Virus record (IMG/VR): IMGVR_UViG_3300042880_000288
Coordinates: 1 to 64,000 of that record
Source: a virus
DNA: 64,000 nt
Reading direction: 5' to 3' (one strand)
Both the position numbers and the translations under genes were made by a program. Under the pieces are notes generated by a model, which did not search any database, had not been told where the DNA came from, and was given only the letters and a program-made list of their open reading frames with translations. Position 1 is the first letter of the stretch; the number at the start of each line of letters is the position of its first letter. Shown piece by piece: positions 52,201-59,977 of the stretch.

Positions 52201-55028
52201 TTGATACAGGAAGTGGTTTGAGTAAAGAGAATCTAGTAAAACTCAAAACCTATGATGAAAGAAGTGCCAATGGTGAAACTCTTACTGATGATGAGATGTT
52301 GGAATATAACTCTCTTATTGCAACTAAGAATAACATTGGTATGCCTCCACTAATACTGAAAGAGTATAAAAAAATACTCAGAGAAATTCAGGGTCTTACA
52401 AGTAAAGTTCCTACTGAATATTACATGGCTGCATTTTATGAAGCACTTGGTGATACTGAAGTATCTGAAAGTATAAATACAGAAAATGCTGATACATGGG
52501 TTAACTCTGCAGATTTGTATGATGCAATGTCAAAAAATGATAAGTTTAGAGAATGGTTCCTTAGAAATCATTACCAAAAAGTAGGTTATAATCCTACTAC
52601 TAAAGCTTGGGAAATGATGTATTATAGAACTAAAGCTTGGACAGATGTAATACCGTCTGATATAAAACATTATAAGACTACTGTTCTTAAAGATGCTGCC
52701 ACAGGAGAACCTATTGTTATAAGAGGAGTTCCTGCAGGTAGATATTATAATCAAAGAATTAAAAAAGAATGGAGAACTGGTTATGATGCATCAACTGGTA
52801 ATATTAATTTAAAAGTTGGTGTTGAAATAGATAATAAAGGTAACTTCTTACCTAGAGCAGATGCAACTGATAAAAAATATATTAATCCTGAGTATGAAGC
52901 TTTAGATAAAAATGGTGCCGAGTTTAAACTACTTGATGCAATTAAGAAAGAATATTTAAAAGTACAAGAAGGTAAGCCGGCAAGTTCTAAATTGTATTTA
53001 GATTTAGCTAGATTTAGACAGTGGACAAATGTTGAACTTGTACAATCTGGTAAAGCAAAAGATGATTTAGGAAGTAAACTATCTGGTATAGGTGATTTTA
53101 TGAAATCATTTGTTACTAAGTCTGCAGATGATCCAGAAACACAACCTGGATTTAATGTTGATTCAGAAGCCATGTTAATTGAAACAGATTTACAAGGTCA
53201 ACCAATTACTAAAATACCTGTGAGAGGTTTATATAGATTGAAAAAAGAATCTGTATCTCAAGATGTATTGAGAGCATTCTATACTTACTTGCATTCACTT
53301 AATGAGCACGATGCATTGATAAAAGAAGAACCACTTGCTAAAGCTATTAGTGATGTAATGAATGATCCAAGTAATGCAATTAAAAAAACAAATACATTTA
53401 GTAAGAATATCCATAAGAGTACAGGTAAGTTAGCTTTATTAAATGCTAATACAAATAGAAGAGCTCAAGCAATGGATTATTTTATTGATAAAACTTTCTA
53501 TGGTCAGGCTTATTCAGGATTTGAACAAGAAAACCCTATTCTTACAAAAGCTGCAAACTTCTTAATGAAGAATGCAAGTAGATCCTTTATTGCAATGGAT
53601 ATGGTTTCTGCTATGAAAAACAGGTTTGGTGCTGTTATACAAAACAGTATTGAAGCTGCTGCAGCTACCTATTATAACCCTATGGCATTTGCTAAAGGTA
53701 GAGCTTGGTCTGCTACTGCTATGATTGAAATGCAAAAAGATATCTATGCAAAGGGCCCTAAAGGATTGAAGATGCAATTAATTGAAAACTTTAGTCCTAT
53801 TCCTGATAAAACTAAACAAGACTTTGGTAAATCAAGTTCTAGAACTTTTATTAAAGATTTCTTTGATGGTTCATGGATGTATGACCCAAGAAGATTCTTG
53901 GATGTTGAAGCATCTCTGCAGATATTTGGTGGTATGATGTACTTCCAAAAGGTAGAACAAAAACAACCAGATGGTTCTCCAAAACAAATAGATTACATTG
54001 ATGCATTTGAGTTAGATGCAGATAGAAAATTAAAACTTAAAGATGGGATAGATCCTGAATGGTCTCCTAATCCTATTGAACATACTTTTGCTGAAGGTGA
54101 AACATTTGAATCTTTAGCTAAAAAGTATAACATGACTGTAGAAGAACTGCAAGCTAAAAATAAAGTAAAAACTCTTGATGGTTTTCAACCGGGAGATACT
54201 ATAATTATTTCTAAAGCCTCTAAGTTCAACAACATGAAATTAAAAATTCAAGGTGTTGTTAAAAGAACTAATGGTGGTATGGAAGAATTAGATTCTCCAC
54301 AAGCAGATCAGTTTTTATTGTTTAGATTATTTACTTTCTATAAGAAGTATGCAACTCAAATGTTCTTGAATAGATTTCAAGCTGATATGTCTAAAGGTAA
54401 TAGATGGGGTCATGTATATAATTGGGATTTAGGAACTACTACCCGTGGATACTATGTAACAGGGGTTATAGGTGCTATGAAATTCTTGAAAACAGGTATG
54501 GCTTATTTACCTATAATGACTGATGAAGAAAAAGCTGCATTTAGGAAGATAGCTACTGAAGGTGTCTTACTTATGATCATGGCTCTTGCAACTATGTTCT
54601 TATATGGATATGATGAAGGTGATGAGGATAGATTTGAAAAAATGAGACAGAGAGAAGAGGAGTTTGGAAAACTTGGTTGGTTATCAAACCATATGTTATA
54701 TCAACTTATAACAGTTCGTAGAGAGAATGCTGCCTTTGTTTCACCTCAAGAATGGTTACAGTATGGAAATGTTACATCTATAGCATTTGGACCTACTGTT
54801 AAACTTTACTTGAAAATATTAGCAGATTTGTACTACATAGCAACTGGTGATGAAAAAGCAGTTTATAAATCTGAAGTAGGACCTTACCCTTGGCAAATGA
54901 AAGATGAAGATGGTACCTTTGATTATAAACTATGGAATCATTTATTTAGTTTGTATGGTATTAAAGGTAAAAACTATGACCCTATTCAGGCAATTAAGAG
55001 TGATGAACAATTCCAAAATCTAAGATAA
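49224..55028 (+). CDS. Giant virion protein with HExxH motif, LysM domain and C-terminal membrane segment
   Basis: A 1934-residue protein. An N-terminal domain ends in MVHEFSHPLIKAI with His189, Glu190 and His193, a zincin signature. A likely third ligand is Glu248 or a nearby residue, which I cannot settle. The middle (about 320-1250) is charged and largely coiled coil. Residues about 1420-1560 hold a conserved hydrophobic helical block (SFIAMDMVSAMKNRFG). Residues about 1620-1663 match a LysM domain (HTFAEGETFESLAKKY, then PGDTIIIS), which binds peptidoglycan or chitin-like sugars. Residues 1780-1797 form one strong membrane helix. It follows the RNA polymerase gene by nine bases with an A-rich leader. 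An ejected protein that bridges cell wall and membrane fits this layout; that role is inferred. Confidence 0.85.
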   Translation: MAKNCRDTEKFKTAEASTKAWFKTNGLLDRFLRIPEGKLVKFREANAALSKKANNEMNIPGRLFTELEGGTRALPNIMMFHKIDAFKGKFYPGNNYLKPEYLPRETRPLYETVAIDEEAVSAERADKLFNALGQKYEAAFGIPYVMVSEYEANMILQNSNTPYNNQPGFFYGDKVYFVKGKATMNTMVHEFSHPLIKAIALNNPKLFNNLYETLLKSDTGQDIVNQLVAEGKLQPETSRFKEEALVRAMEKDAAEKLSNVVKSDSAFKEFINMLMYAIKKILAGMTKMVSPKKLTTTTTLSELTDMMLFEDFQMESIKFDNTDFADFASEYDALLGALQNSTAKQLQEAINRAYTESTFQLTQLRNAPWKLKEDLSRIGGEKVLRSIRDHLKRYQTVSADLSDISVDEILDAMESQQEEFRIRGIALINSINEAKIFSEKIEQILQEMQTNKRHLTAAGIAKVQYFSEYIQRQKEFLTDVEKILGRGRDNEFVKELRSTINIINDASDLIKELKTDVVTEIFVDNTEFMQEEMDRKISERIRQIAKADNLSEALTEELVKEITSLPNVKKYDIDLKKYPLNPKRAQVLANELKEYFFKRLNRDAIEKYLSGETEDLTFFQAWLNPYLSMDDPLGSFVRYMKTKLSEAENKSLSQANDIANTLVPLLDAVGYSPNNTGQLGKMLLQTDKTGYTDSNGEFVEFELYTFLDQFINWRRDKAELQHNFDKARESGDKEKIKSALQALWEFEEKYMHRKYKQEYYDLQNIWKQDNTVRNPITGLDVSVSASLSTEAFLERQSGLDKLNQYKHEAYTEMDDLYEFTESDAAKAEYEQLYQITNADGTNKTGDELLKTLVRRKYRYESKRFYEYSLNEERVQRDYDNYVQELAVRGITKDAKPEEWKAEMKKFIDKNFRIAYSEDYYRSKEDLFTRLTDITNKYKSPLADKMRDLYLERWRLTNAITDKNGTTNALQYTNAVLEKIKDLEEEIVKLQDQFDTGSGLSKENLVKLKTYDERSANGETLTDDEMLEYNSLIATKNNIGMPPLILKEYKKILREIQGLTSKVPTEYYMAAFYEALGDTEVSESINTENADTWVNSADLYDAMSKNDKFREWFLRNHYQKVGYNPTTKAWEMMYYRTKAWTDVIPSDIKHYKTTVLKDAATGEPIVIRGVPAGRYYNQRIKKEWRTGYDASTGNINLKVGVEIDNKGNFLPRADATDKKYINPEYEALDKNGAEFKLLDAIKKEYLKVQEGKPASSKLYLDLARFRQWTNVELVQSGKAKDDLGSKLSGIGDFMKSFVTKSADDPETQPGFNVDSEAMLIETDLQGQPITKIPVRGLYRLKKESVSQDVLRAFYTYLHSLNEHDALIKEEPLAKAISDVMNDPSNAIKKTNTFSKNIHKSTGKLALLNANTNRRAQAMDYFIDKTFYGQAYSGFEQENPILTKAANFLMKNASRSFIAMDMVSAMKNRFGAVIQNSIEAAAATYYNPMAFAKGRAWSATAMIEMQKDIYAKGPKGLKMQLIENFSPIPDKTKQDFGKSSSRTFIKDFFDGSWMYDPRRFLDVEASLQIFGGMMYFQKVEQKQPDGSPKQIDYIDAFELDADRKLKLKDGIDPEWSPNPIEHTFAEGETFESLAKKYNMTVEELQAKNKVKTLDGFQPGDTIIISKASKFNNMKLKIQGVVKRTNGGMEELDSPQADQFLLFRLFTFYKKYATQMFLNRFQADMSKGNRWGHVYNWDLGTTTRGYYVTGVIGAMKFLKTGMAYLPIMTDEEKAAFRKIATEGVLLMIMALATMFLYGYDEGDEDRFEKMRQREEEFGKLGWLSNHMLYQLITVRRENAAFVSPQEWLQYGNVTSIAFGPTVKLYLKILADLYYIATGDEKAVYKSEVGPYPWQMKDEDGTFDYKLWNHLFSLYGIKGKNYDPIQAIKSDEQFQNLR

Positions 55029-55029
55029 A

Positions 55030-55170
55030 ATGGCAAAAGCAACAACAGGAACAGTAAAAGCATACATTAAACCAAAAGTTTCCCGTCCAGGGGTGCATGC
55101 TAAAACCAAAACTTCTAAGTCAAAGAAGTCTAGGAACTACAAGAAGTCTTATAGGGCCCAAGGTAGGTAA
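55030..55170 (+). CDS. 46-residue highly basic protein
   Basis: The gene starts one base after the stop of the 1934-aa gene (TAAAATGGC) and ends at TAA 55168-55170. The product is about one-third Lys and Arg, with Ser/Thr/Gly/Tyr and a tail of the SKSKKSRNYKKSYR type. It has almost no hydrophobic core, so it is probably disordered and binds nucleic acid or an acidic partner. The tight spacing, shared ATGGC start context and shared codon style argue that it is real despite its size. I recall similar short basic genes after the giant genes in other crAss-like phages but cannot confirm this here. It closes the + strand block, facing the convergent - strand genes. Confidence 0.75.
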   Translation: MAKATTGTVKAYIKPKVSRPGVHAKTKTSKSKKSRNYKKSYRAQGR

Positions 55171-55180
55171 GAAAAAAAAG

Positions 55181-55212
55181 AAGGGAGAGAGCCTATTACA
55201 GCTCTCCCCCTT
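55181..55212 (-). terminator. Hairpin between the converging gene blocks
   Basis: AAGGG plus GAGAGC (55181-55192) pairs with GCTCTC plus CCCTT (55201-55212) with one A-C mismatch and an eight-base loop. On the - strand it is followed by CTTCTTTTTTTTC (rev. comp. of 55169-55181), so it should end - strand transcription. On the + strand no T run follows. The stem overlaps the last codons of the zinc-finger gene. Confidence 0.75.
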
Positions 55213-55450
55213 CATTGTTATAGAAGTCTAAGACTTCATATTGGTTTTTAAAGTTTATCACTTTAAAATTCTTTTCTTCAAAATCATATCTAACTACAGA
55301 TAATGTTTTCAATGCTTTATGAAAAGAACATGCTTTACATACAATACATTTACCTTTTGCACTTTTAATCTGATATTTTCTTGTATTATCCTTGAATTTC
55401 TCTAATGGTTTATCAATACCACAGTGAAAACATTTAAGAGTCTCCATCAT
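55196..55450 (-). CDS. Small treble-clef/zinc-ribbon-like protein
   Basis: A protein of about 84 residues, last gene of the - strand block. CFHCG near the start and CIVCKAC about 27 residues later give the C-x2-C ... C-x2-C layout. They are joined by a KPLEKF-type segment, as in small phage zinc fingers related to HNH-associated treble clefs. No HNH catalytic residues follow, so it is more likely a binding protein. The frame is open upstream to a GTG at 55465, but the two consecutive ATG codons at 55450 and 55447 are better starts because they shorten the overlap with the upstream gene. The stop codon lies within a terminator hairpin. Confidence 0.68.
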   Translation of the reverse strand: MMETLKCFHCGIDKPLEKFKDNTRKYQIKSAKGKCIVCKACSFHKALKTLSVVRYDFEEKNFKVINFKNQYEVLDFYNNEGGEL

Positions 55451-55616
55451 CTTCACAACAGTCACATTTCTCCTCAGTGTCTAAGACACCATACTCATTA
55501 TCATACCAGTCTCTGGCATCTTTTTTATTTGGCTCATCTATATCTCCACTTGCCATAGCTTCAGCTCCTGCCATGTAAGCTTCAATCATCTTTTTTCTAA
55601 ATGTTACTGGATGCAT
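55434..55616 (-). CDS. Short hypothetical protein with acidic Cys-containing tail
   Basis: About 60 residues starting MHPVTFRKKMIEAYMAGAEAMASG. Phage genomes carry many tiny proteins of this FRxKMIEAxxAG type, of unknown function. The tail is acidic with four Cys or near-Cys positions (EEKCDCCEDDGDS). The frame is open back to a GTG at 55715, but that start would overlap the MazG-like gene by 119 bases and is not an ATG, so I reject it. The ATG at 55616 overlaps that gene by 20 bases. An alternative ATG at 55589 avoids overlap but would lose the conserved-looking start. Confidence 0.55.
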   Translation of the reverse strand: MHPVTFRKKMIEAYMAGAEAMASGDIDEPNKKDARDWYDNEYGVLDTEEKCDCCEDDGDS

Positions 55617-56004
55617 CTGTGTCAACTTTAATAAACTTACTGATATCTGGACGGTAATATCCAGGGCCCTTAAGAATCTTTCCATCTTCTCTGAGAACAG
55701 GTTTTCCATCTTCACCTAATTTACTCATGTTACTAGACTGTATTTCATTAAATACATCTTCTATAATGTGTTGCATACCATGTTTAAGAATTGTACCACA
55801 TAGAATATATAATTGATCACCAAGAGCATCTGCAATTTCTACTAGAGATTTGTTATAACATGCTTCAAGATATTCATCATTTTCTTCTTTCATAAGAGTA
55901 TGTCTTAAATCATACTCTGCATTAGATAATAATTGTGGCCACTTACCATCTTTTTGACCAAATGCTTTGTGGAACTCTGCCACTGCTTTTAATTGTTTTT
56001 CCAT
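55597..56004 (-). CDS. MazG-like nucleotide pyrophosphohydrolase
   Basis: About 135 residues from ATG 56004. The frame is open to an upstream ATG at 56031, but that would place the start inside a terminator hairpin (56022-56047), so I use the second ATG. The helical pair KEENDEYLEA and EIADALGDQLYILCGT gives the ExxE ... ExxD magnesium-binding pattern of the MazG/dUTPase-like all-alpha superfamily, which hydrolyses nucleoside triphosphates to monophosphates. A phage enzyme of this kind may clean or rebalance the nucleotide pool, or counter nucleotide alarmones. The C-terminal 40 residues (about 97-135) are less typical and end in a polar tail. The stop is TAG. Confidence 0.78.
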   Translation of the reverse strand: MEKQLKAVAEFHKAFGQKDGKWPQLLSNAEYDLRHTLMKEENDEYLEACYNKSLVEIADALGDQLYILCGTILKHGMQHIIEDVFNEIQSSNMSKLGEDGKPVLREDGKILKGPGYYRPDISKFIKVDTDASSNI

Positions 56005-56021
56005 ATTGTAAAGATAAAAAA

Positions 56022-56047
56022 AAGGGAACACATTTCTGCATTCCCTT
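56022..56047 (-). terminator. Terminator between the 431-aa gene and the MazG-like gene
   Basis: AAGGGAA (56022-56028) and TTCCCTT (56041-56047) form a perfect 7-bp stem. On the - strand it is followed by a run of eight T. It lies just upstream of the MazG-like ATG, so expression of the downstream genes needs read-through or a promoter near the hairpin. Confidence 0.85.
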
Positions 56048-56060
56048 AATTAGTATTAAC

Positions 56061-56081
56061 CCTTGGTGTTATAAGCCAAGG
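56061..56081 (-). terminator. Second short hairpin directly after the 431-aa gene
   Basis: CCTTGG (56061-56066) pairs with CCAAGG (56076-56081) around a nine-base loop, three bases after the stop codon on the - strand. It has no T run of its own and probably acts with the stronger hairpin next to it. Confidence 0.45.
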
Positions 56082-56084
56082 CTC

Positions 56085-57380
56085 CTAGAAATCAAAATCA
56101 AAAGACTGTTTATCTTTTTCTTCTGTTTCAGTTTCATTAAAATCTAAATCAAAACTAAAATCATCATCAACTGAAGTGTTTAATGGTTCTTCAACAACTA
56201 CTACAGACATCTTTGTAGTTTCATTAAGTTCAACTGTATCAACTACAAAATCAATTTGGGGAAAAATGTCCTCTGTTTTTTCAGGACTAACTTCCTCTTC
56301 ATTTTTACTAGCTAAATAATCTTCTATAGTTGCAACAGGCTCCGGTTTTTCTATTGGAACTAGTAATGAATCTAACACAGCATCATCATCCTCATCAATA
56401 TCAAATGGAACTTCTATGTCTTCAACAACATCTGCAACTACTTCTTCAGACTGGTGCAAATCTATATCAAAATCAGACCCATTTGTACCACTTTCTTCTT
56501 CTGCTTTAGCATATCTAATGTCTTCATCTATTTGATCTGCTTCTAAATCTGCCTCAGCTTCTGCTTGAGCAATAGCATCAAGTAAATTAATCTGATTAGG
56601 ATCTACATCTTCTTGAGGTGGTGTACTTAAAACAGGAACTGGTGTACTTATTTGTTGAACTGGTGCACTAAAATCACAAATAGTTCCTATAAAGTAATGT
56701 AGGATTCTTTGATCTTCCATCCAAGTTTTAGGATGTGATGACTGAAGTGCATGAGTTATAAAATTATAGAATGCCCACAAACTATCTGTATTAGCAAATA
56801 CATGTATTGGTTTCTTCATTTGATCTCTTACCAGACTAGCTTGTTCAGTAGTAAGAATTTCATATTCAGCAAACAATACTCCTAATAGCTGAGACTGTTT
56901 TCTTTTATTCAATGTTACAACTTCCATAGCAGCTTTATCAGAAACAAGTTGATTATAATACATATGTGCATTAGCCACATAATCATCAATAGTAGCTTTT
57001 ACTTCTGCATCTGCAGTACCTGTATGTTTTCTAACCCAACTACCAACTTCACCAGAAATCATAGTAGAACCAGTTTTTAAACTATAAGCACCAACTACAC
57101 ATTTAAACTTTACTTGTTTATTATAACTGTTTGTCCATGCAAACATCATAGTTAATTCAGGATCTGAATTATAATTTAATCTATAAATTCCTTGAGCAAT
57201 TTGCCCATCAGCAGTACATCTGTACTCCTCATCTACAATACCAAACCCTGCATTAGCAAGGGCTGTATAGGCATAATCAATAACAAATTGGTGACTTATA
57301 ACAGTATAAGTAGCACCATGATTAGGTAATGGAACACTAACTAAGTGTCCCTTTGTACAATTTGAAATTTTCTTTGGCAT
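56085..57380 (-). CDS. Replication-module protein with SSB-like acidic tail (possible DUF932 relative)
   Basis: A 431-residue protein. Residues 1-240 form a globular domain (VPLPNHGATYTVISHQFVID, then MMFAWTNSYNKQVKFKCVVGA) that resembles the DUF932 type of phage/plasmid proteins; this match is by eye only. Residues 245-431 are extremely acidic and low-complexity and end in KQSFDFDF. An acidic tail with a terminal Phe is the hallmark of bacterial SSB and of T7 gp2.5, where it recruits replication partners. The gene sits one base after the DNA polymerase gene. A single-stranded-DNA-binding or recombination-mediator role fits, but the N-terminal domain does not look like a standard OB fold. Its end is marked by two hairpins. 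Confidence 0.72.
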   Translation of the reverse strand: MPKKISNCTKGHLVSVPLPNHGATYTVISHQFVIDYAYTALANAGFGIVDEEYRCTADGQIAQGIYRLNYNSDPELTMMFAWTNSYNKQVKFKCVVGAYSLKTGSTMISGEVGSWVRKHTGTADAEVKATIDDYVANAHMYYNQLVSDKAAMEVVTLNKRKQSQLLGVLFAEYEILTTEQASLVRDQMKKPIHVFANTDSLWAFYNFITHALQSSHPKTWMEDQRILHYFIGTICDFSAPVQQISTPVPVLSTPPQEDVDPNQINLLDAIAQAEAEADLEADQIDEDIRYAKAEEESGTNGSDFDIDLHQSEEVVADVVEDIEVPFDIDEDDDAVLDSLLVPIEKPEPVATIEDYLASKNEEEVSPEKTEDIFPQIDFVVDTVELNETTKMSVVVVEEPLNTSVDDDFSFDLDFNETETEEKDKQSFDFDF

Positions 57381-57381
57381 T

Positions 57382-59283
57382 TTAAAATAAACTTAATTGA
57401 TTTATAATAGGTTGTAAGCTTTGTATTTCTTTTCTTACTTTTTCAATATAAAAATCATAATTGATTTCATATTCATCTATAGGAAGTTTTACATGTGCAT
57501 TTAGCACCTGTTGCATCCATTTTCCGGCTTCAACCTGAATTTCTCTATTATCAGAATTATTCTTCTTAATAATTTTAGAACCAGACTTACATATATAATA
57601 TCTTATAGTATGCTGCAGTTCTTTTACTGTATACTCTCCATCTTTTACAAAATGTTGGAAAAACTTCCAGTCTCCTCTAATCTTGACACCACCACAAAAA
57701 TCAAATATATCAGTGCAATTCCTAATATATGTTTCAGGTTCAACCCCTTCTACAAAATATGCATGTAATGCTTTAGGTACAACTAAAAAACTTTTGTTTT
57801 TATGAAGTGCAAGGTCTGCAAACTCAAATCTACCTTTACACTTAGACTTACCATCTTCAGTGATAGCTATATAGTTATTGACATCACCAAGTATTAATTT
57901 AGTATACTTATCATGTTCTAACTGTAGATTAGTCATTTCTTCCCACCTCTTGCAGATTTCCATATATTTAGCTTCATACTTTCTAGGTATCATAGTCTCA
58001 AGACCATCTGTATTCTGCATTAAAGGAACAGCATCTGGAATTTCTTCACAAATCATTTCATACAACATTGTAAGACTTAGCTGACCATTAATTGTAATCC
58101 TCATGGTAAACTGTGGATCATATAGAAAACTATTCTCATCATTGCTGAGTCCATAAGTTGAATTAAGAATAATCTTATATACATAATTCTTGGGATCTTT
58201 CTTTGGGATCTTTTTTCTTTCTTCAAAAAACCATTCATACAGTTCACAAAATTCTTGTTTAGGTAAATGTGCAGGAGCCCATTTATTTCTAATAGCTAGA
58301 TTAGGATAAAAACTTACAACATCTGAAGTCATAATTATCATGTCTTCATTAGATTCATAAACTTTAGTTTCTCTAGCACCATGGACACCACCAAGACCAA
58401 AATCTGTTTTTACTCCTTTGTAGTTTACAGAATACTTAAAGCCTCCTTTTGTTTCATTAGGAAATATTACTGCCTCTTTAAATTTTTCTAATAACTTTTG
58501 AAATGGAGCTGTAGTAAATTGAATATAAGGTAGAATTATATGTTTGACTTCAATCTTATCCCGCAAAGTTCTAAGTTTTCTAAGTTGTGCTTTTTTAATC
58601 CCAGTCTTTTTACTGAGAAAATACATAAAAAGTTCTTTAGATATCCTTGGTTCTGATGCAGAATATAAGTCAATTTCATATTCATTAGTAAGATCTCTTC
58701 TCAAATCAATTTGGCTTTTACTTAATTGCATAATAGCTTTAGTTGACTTGACATCATTTATACAATACTTTAAAATATTGTTTATTTGTCCCTCATTTTC
58801 AATCTCAGTAGTATGATGTATTGGCATGTCCACTATATTCTTCCAATCCATACTAAACTGAATCCACTTTAGTGAACTTCTTTTAGCTGGATTATCCCAG
58901 TGGTTAAGTTTAAATACATCTAACTGCTTAATTGTCAAATCTCTAGGTCCAAATTCAGGAAAATTTCCTTGGTTCTGATTAGAGATTGTTTGTTGTGCTA
59001 TTTGATATAGCTTTCTAGCAACTTCATCACCACTCATTATTTTGAGTTGGTCTGCATTTCTAATAACATATTCAGTTATTTGACTGTCAAAAGCCAAACC
59101 ATTAAAACTAACATGCCATTCTCCATGTGTTGCATTTCTATACAGGAAGTTAGCAAAATCTTCAGTATCATTTCTACTTTTATGAATGATAAAAATTTCT
59201 TGATGTTCAGATTTTACATCTTCAAAGACTCCCATGAAACAATTACTAAGAGTTTCATAGTCCATTACCCAATGTGTTCTCAT
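57382..59283 (-). CDS. DNA polymerase family B with 3'-5' exonuclease
   Basis: 633 residues. Exonuclease motifs: MDYETL (Asp8, Glu10), SFNGLAFDSQ (Asn61, Asp66) and YCINDVKS (Tyr173, Asp177), so proofreading should be intact. Polymerase motifs: SDVVSFYPNL (Asp321, motif A), YKIILNSTYGLS (Lys370, Asn374, Tyr377, motif B) and QNTDGLE (Asp426, motif C). Motif C has Asn where many family B enzymes have the first Asp of DTD. The enzyme is short for the family, as in crAss-like phages. The last five residues, QLSLF, match the bacterial beta-clamp-binding peptide. The start overlaps the preceding stop as ATGA. It is the replicative polymerase of the phage. PolB rather than PolA marks the subgroup of crAss-like phages. 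Confidence 0.93.
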   Translation of the reverse strand: MRTHWVMDYETLSNCFMGVFEDVKSEHQEIFIIHKSRNDTEDFANFLYRNATHGEWHVSFNGLAFDSQITEYVIRNADQLKIMSGDEVARKLYQIAQQTISNQNQGNFPEFGPRDLTIKQLDVFKLNHWDNPAKRSSLKWIQFSMDWKNIVDMPIHHTTEIENEGQINNILKYCINDVKSTKAIMQLSKSQIDLRRDLTNEYEIDLYSASEPRISKELFMYFLSKKTGIKKAQLRKLRTLRDKIEVKHIILPYIQFTTAPFQKLLEKFKEAVIFPNETKGGFKYSVNYKGVKTDFGLGGVHGARETKVYESNEDMIIMTSDVVSFYPNLAIRNKWAPAHLPKQEFCELYEWFFEERKKIPKKDPKNYVYKIILNSTYGLSNDENSFLYDPQFTMRITINGQLSLTMLYEMICEEIPDAVPLMQNTDGLETMIPRKYEAKYMEICKRWEEMTNLQLEHDKYTKLILGDVNNYIAITEDGKSKCKGRFEFADLALHKNKSFLVVPKALHAYFVEGVEPETYIRNCTDIFDFCGGVKIRGDWKFFQHFVKDGEYTVKELQHTIRYYICKSGSKIIKKNNSDNREIQVEAGKWMQQVLNAHVKLPIDEYEINYDFYIEKVRKEIQSLQPIINQLSLF

Positions 59284-59510
59284 ATTACTTTTTTAAATAA
59301 ACCATTAGCAATTGGATCAAGTAGTTTATTTGTGGATAGTTCTACTTTTGTTATTTTAGGCATTTTTGGTTCACACTTGCTGCAATGACTAATCATTTCA
59401 TGATGAGTAGATCCACAACACTGACATGCAATTGGAAAATGAAAATAAGTCCTAGTTAAATTATTATTTAACTTACATATGTCACAACGACCATATTCTC
59501 TATCACCCAT
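59280..59510 (-). CDS. Small Cys-rich zinc-binding protein upstream of the DNA polymerase
   Basis: 76 residues with Cys9/Cys12 (CDIC), Cys29-Cys32 (CQCC) and Cys43/Cys46 (CSKC), enough for one or two zinc sites of ribbon or knuckle type. It overlaps the polymerase start by four bases (ATGA), so translation of the two is coupled and it may be a polymerase accessory or regulator. Its ATG follows a 93-base gap holding a terminator for the previous gene, so a promoter should lie in 59511-59556, although I see no standard Bacteroidota promoter there. Confidence 0.7.
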   Translation of the reverse strand: MGDREYGRCDICKLNNNLTRTYFHFPIACQCCGSTHHEMISHCSKCEPKMPKITKVELSTNKLLDPIANGLFKKVI

Positions 59511-59556
59511 AAGACTTGTGTTCAGTTAAGCTGTTCCCCCATTTAAGTAAATAAAA

Positions 59557-59585
59557 AAAGAGGGTGTTTGGTACCCACCCTCTTT
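59557..59585 (-). terminator. Terminator after the 115-aa gene
   Basis: AAAGAGGGTG (59557-59566) and CACCCTCTTT (59576-59585) form a perfect 10-bp stem with a nine-base loop. On the - strand it is followed by a T-rich run (complement of the A tract at 59553-59559). It is the strongest hairpin of the - strand block and splits it into two transcription units. Confidence 0.88.
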
Positions 59586-59603
59586 CTGGTTTTTTGGTAT
59601 TGT

Positions 59604-59951
59604 TTAAGCTTGCTCAGCCATAAACTTCTTATAATCAAACTTTGCATTAACTGCAAACATTTTGATTAATTCTTCCATAGCCTCAGTATCTTCAATATAA
59701 AATTCTTGAAACACTTCTACTTTGTGTCTCTCCTGTTTCATACCTTTTGTACCAGCTATTGCCTGTCCATACTCATCTAGTTTGGGCAGCATATGCAATG
59801 TAGTTTTTTTAATCTTAGAGATTATTACAAATACTTTTGTTCCTGGATCAAAAATACATTCCACATATGGGCATGTATCATTAATAGGAATCATTCTAAA
59901 AGTTTGTTTTTCTTGCCAAGTTGCTTGGACAAGCATCATTGATTGTGTCAT
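59604..59951 (-). CDS. Conserved hypothetical protein of the replication block
   Basis: 115 residues, no Cys cluster, signal peptide or membrane segment. The middle looks beta-rich (VECIFDPGTKVFVIISKIKK) and the C-terminus helical (EELIKMFAVNAKFDYKKFM). I do not recognise the family. It lies 26 bases after the 188-aa gene and is followed by the strongest terminator of the block, so it is the last gene of the transcript that carries the ATPase-side genes. The real-gene call rests on codon style, spacing and terminator position. Confidence 0.65.
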   Translation of the reverse strand: MTQSMMLVQATWQEKQTFRMIPINDTCPYVECIFDPGTKVFVIISKIKKTTLHMLPKLDEYGQAIAGTKGMKQERHKVEVFQEFYIEDTEAMEELIKMFAVNAKFDYKKFMAEQA

Positions 59952-59977
59952 TTGTTGGTTTTTTAATTAAATACAAA

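Noticed and set aside
55617-55715. Longer N-terminus for the short gene at 55434
   Set aside because: It would begin with GTG and overlap the MazG-like gene by 119 bases; the ATG at 55616 is more reasonable.
56005-56031. Upstream ATG of the MazG-like gene
   Set aside because: It would start inside the terminator hairpin and add a hydrophobic stretch foreign to the family.
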